A stretch of 6,052 bases of DNA from Deltaproteobacteria bacterium (GTDB lineage Bacteria > Desulfobacterota > Desulfobacteria > C00003060), in NCBI GenBank assembly GCA_030667105.1, contig DAOUWN010000147.1, positions 1 to 6,052 of the forward strand, read 5' to 3'. Position numbers and translations under genes: made by a program. Shown here in pieces: positions 3,493 through 6,052 of this stretch. How positions within the stretch are numbered: the stretch's first letter is position 1; the number at the start of each line of letters is the position of its first letter. A model generated the notes under the pieces. The model worked only from the letters and a program-made list of their open reading frames with translations, did not search any database and was not told the origin of the DNA.

Positions 3493-6052
3493 AACTTGTT
3501 GATACTGCTATAAAGAAGCCTGTGACCGTCACTGTCGGGGTCATCCTGCTGGTGCTCTTTGGTCTTATCTCGCTTTTTAGAATTCCCGTTCAGCTTACTC
3601 CCAACGTAGACACACCGGAGATTTCGGTCGAAACGGTCTGGCGCGGAGCGAGCCCCCTGGAGGTTGAACGTGAGATCATCGATGTGCAAGAAGATGAGCT
3701 CAAGAACCTTGAGGGTCTCGACAAGATGAAAAGCGAAAGCCGTGACGGCCTTGCCTATATCAATCTGATGTTCGAGGTCGGCACAGATCCGGATGCGGCC
3801 CTGCTCAAGGTCTCCAACAAGCTGGACCAGGTGAAAAAATACCCTGCCAATATGGACAAGCCGACCATCAAGTCAGGTGGGAGGCACGAATCAGCAATCG
3901 CCTGGATGGTCCTCCGTGCACTCCCCGGATACGAGGGCTCGCTCAGCCATGAATACGATTTTTGCGACAAGCACATAAAACCCCGCCTGGAGCGGATTTC
4001 CGGTGTGGCTTCGGCCAATATTTACGGGGGGCAGCAGCGGGAACTTAAGGTAATCGTGGATTCCGACGCCCTGGCCGCCAGGAACGTCACCATCCCGGAG
4101 CTCATCCGGGCTCTGGATGTGGAAAACAAGAACATAAGCGCCGGCGACTTTGATGAGGGGAAACGCCGCTATATTGCCCGCACTGTGGGTGAGTATAAGA
4201 CCCCTGAAGATGTGGCAAGTGTCATCATCAAGAGGGTCAACGGAGCTCCCATCACAGTTGGGGACATAAGCCGTGTTTCGCTGGGCCATGAAGATATCGA
4301 CGTGGTTGTGCGGCATGAGGGAACCCCCACGATTGTCATGAACGCGGTGCGTGAAACCGGTTCGAACGTGCTTGTGGTAATGAAGAACCTGACAGAGGCC
4401 CTTGACGAACTCAACCATGGAATCCTGAAGGATCGTGGCCTTAGCCTCGTGCGCATCTATGATGAGACAAGCTATATTTACAGCGCCATCCGGCTGGTGA
4501 AACAAAACATCCTTATCGGGGGAACCCTGGCAGTGATCGTGCTCCTGGTATTTCTGCGAAACGTGACCAGCACCTTGATTGTCTCACTCGCCATCCCGAT
4601 CAGCATCGTTGGGACCTTTCTCGTAATGACCCTCTTTGGAAGGAATATCAATGTGGTCAGTCTGGCCGGGATGAGCTTTGCCATAGGCATGGTGGTAGAC
4701 AACTCCATTGTCGTATTTGAAAATATATTTCGTCATCGTGAAATGGGCAAGTCCCGCGTGCAAGCCGCCTATGATGGCACAGTGGAGGTTTGGGGGGCAG
4801 TGCTGGCCAGCACTCTCACAACTATCGCTGTCTTTGTCCCCATTATCTTTGTTGAGGAAGAGGCCGGGCAACTTTTCAGAGACATTGCCATTGCCATAAG
4901 TAGCGCTGTGGGGCTCAGTTTGCTGGTGTCTATGACCGTGATCCCGACCCTTTCTTCAAAGATCCTGGGTAAAGTGCAGCGCATCGAACCCTCTCGCAAG
5001 TCGTGGTTTTTTTATCGCCTGGCAACAGCCTTTACCAATGCAATCACGCAATTTGTTTACTGGACATGCGGCAGGATTTCGGCACGCCTCGGTTTGGTTG
5101 TTTTGATGACTGGTCTTGCCATTGGCATGGCCTGGTTCCTCATGCCGAAAACGGAATATCTGCCGCAAGGAAACCGGGAAATCCTTTTCGGGATTCTCTT
5201 GCCCCCGCCCGGATACAATCTCCAAGAGCTCGAACATATAGCAGAAGTGGTTGAAAAGGATATCTTGCCTCTTATCGACCATGAGAAAAAGAGCGAGGTT
5301 GCTGCCAGCTTGGGCCTTCCTCCGGTAAAGAACTTTTTCTACGTAGCCTGGGGCCAGCAAGTCTTCATGGGGATTGTCTCAAAGATCCAGGAGAGAACTG
5401 GAGAACTGCTTCCTTACGCATATAGTGTGTTAAGAAAAATCCCGGGCATGATTGCCATTGTGCAGCAACCCAGTCTGTTTGCCACCGGCATTGGCGGGGG
5501 AAGATCGATCGAGATAGAAATCAAGGGTCCGGAGCTGGAGCGCCTCATTGCCATGGGACAACAAATCTTCGGCCAGGTGACGCAACTCATCCCCGGGGCT
5601 CAAGTGCGCCCGATTCCGGGCCTGGATCTGGGGAATCCGGAAATGCGCCTTATTCCTAACCGGGACCGTCTTACCCGCCTGGGCATGACGACTGCGGACC
5701 TCGGCATCACAGTCGATGCCCTTGTGGATGGCGCCACGGCGAGCAACTACCGCATTCACGGCGATGAGGTCGACCTGATCGTAAGAGGAGAAGAGGGGAG
5801 GCTTGAGCGAACACAAGATCTGGCCAACCTGCTTATACAGGCGCCCGGGGGAGAAAGGGTCACCCTTGGATCATTGGCTGATATCCGCCTGGAGGAGGGG
5901 CCGACGCAGATTAACCACATCGATTCGGAACGGGCCATTACGATTAAAGTGATCCACCCAACGGAAATACCTTTGGAGAGCGCCATGGCCACCGTGAGAG
6001 ATGAAGTTGTGGGACCCTTGAAGGCAAGGGGGGAACTGGGAAACCTCTACCG
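3489..6052 (+). CDS. RND efflux transporter permease, HAE1-like (3' end outside window)
   Basis: The frame is open from GTG 3489 to the window end: 854 complete codons of a protein that is usually about 1,030-1,050 residues. It is an inner-membrane proton-driven exporter (AcrB/ACR_tran family). The N-terminus VKLVDTAIKKPVTV is typical. TM1 is about 12-30, followed by IPVQLTPNVDTPEIS and the first periplasmic porter region (about 32-338). TM2 is about 341-357 (ending FLRN), TM3 361-385, TM4 389-413, TM5 438-457, TM6 466-490 and TM7 533-553. The second porter region runs from about 554 to the edge. TM4 carries GMVVDNSIVVFENI; Asp404 aligns with the first Asp of the AcrB Asp407/Asp408 pair, while the second is Asn405. 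The remaining porter sequence and TM8-12, including the relay Lys of TM10, are cut off. The start overlaps the adaptor stop by 4 nt (GTGA) with no strong ribosome binding site, so translational coupling is likely. The motif is HAE1-like rather than the heavy-metal type. Substrate is unknown. Confidence 0.93.
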   Translation, partial: MKLVDTAIKKPVTVTVGVILLVLFGLISLFRIPVQLTPNVDTPEISVETVWRGASPLEVEREIIDVQEDELKNLEGLDKMKSESRDGLAYINLMFEVGTDPDAALLKVSNKLDQVKKYPANMDKPTIKSGGRHESAIAWMVLRALPGYEGSLSHEYDFCDKHIKPRLERISGVASANIYGGQQRELKVIVDSDALAARNVTIPELIRALDVENKNISAGDFDEGKRRYIARTVGEYKTPEDVASVIIKRVNGAPITVGDISRVSLGHEDIDVVVRHEGTPTIVMNAVRETGSNVLVVMKNLTEALDELNHGILKDRGLSLVRIYDETSYIYSAIRLVKQNILIGGTLAVIVLLVFLRNVTSTLIVSLAIPISIVGTFLVMTLFGRNINVVSLAGMSFAIGMVVDNSIVVFENIFRHREMGKSRVQAAYDGTVEVWGAVLASTLTTIAVFVPIIFVEEEAGQLFRDIAIAISSAVGLSLLVSMTVIPTLSSKILGKVQRIEPSRKSWFFYRLATAFTNAITQFVYWTCGRISARLGLVVLMTGLAIGMAWFLMPKTEYLPQGNREILFGILLPPPGYNLQELEHIAEVVEKDILPLIDHEKKSEVAASLGLPPVKNFFYVAWGQQVFMGIVSKIQERTGELLPYAYSVLRKIPGMIAIVQQPSLFATGIGGGRSIEIEIKGPELERLIAMGQQIFGQVTQLIPGAQVRPIPGLDLGNPEMRLIPNRDRLTRLGMTTADLGITVDALVDGATASNYRIHGDEVDLIVRGEEGRLERTQDLANLLIQAPGGERVTLGSLADIRLEEGPTQINHIDSERAITIKVIHPTEIPLESAMATVRDEVVGPLKARGELGNLY

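Noticed and set aside
3891..4505. Minus-strand open frame of 204 codons inside the permease gene
   Set aside because: It is antisense to a clearly recognisable, uninterrupted RND permease and shows no family motif. The same holds for the shorter minus-strand frames at 2856-3344, 3755-4018, 4956-5360 and 5430-5816.

Overview
The window looks like chromosomal DNA from a bacterium of roughly balanced GC content. The repeat style between genes and the set of genes recall sulfate-reducing or related Desulfobacterota (former Deltaproteobacteria). This taxonomic guess comes from memory of similar intergenic repeats and gene sets, not from a search. All four genes lie on the + strand.

Layout: positions 1-130 hold a non-coding stretch that looks like a dispersed repeat with a perfect palindromic core. 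A run of 9-bp tandem repeats (184-228) leads into a strong ribosome binding site and a small XRE/HTH-cupin regulator (244-795). Next comes a 386-bp gap filled mostly by a nested inverted element. Its core is two 68-nt arms (893-960 and 1004-1071), bracketed by short inverted motifs and two similar CCGG-type hairpins (829-845 and 1122-1142). After the gap come a complete short-chain-type acyl-CoA dehydrogenase (1182-2345), a secreted periplasmic adaptor of an RND efflux pump (2392-3492), and an RND inner-membrane permease (3489 to beyond the window end).

How the genes may work together: adaptor and permease overlap by four bases (GTGA), are surely one transcriptional unit, and form two of the three parts of a tripartite exporter. 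No outer-membrane channel gene is visible; it may lie downstream or elsewhere. The dehydrogenase ends 46 bp before the adaptor and could share its transcript. The XRE-cupin protein is a plausible local regulator of the dehydrogenase or of the whole cluster, but the repeat-filled gap suggests it is transcribed separately.

The proteins belong to known families. I see no clear evidence of a wholly new system. The most notable points are the intergenic fold-back element, the codon-sized tandem repeat ahead of the regulator, the pairing of a beta-oxidation enzyme with an efflux pump, and an Asp-Asn pair where the classical RND proton relay has Asp-Asp.
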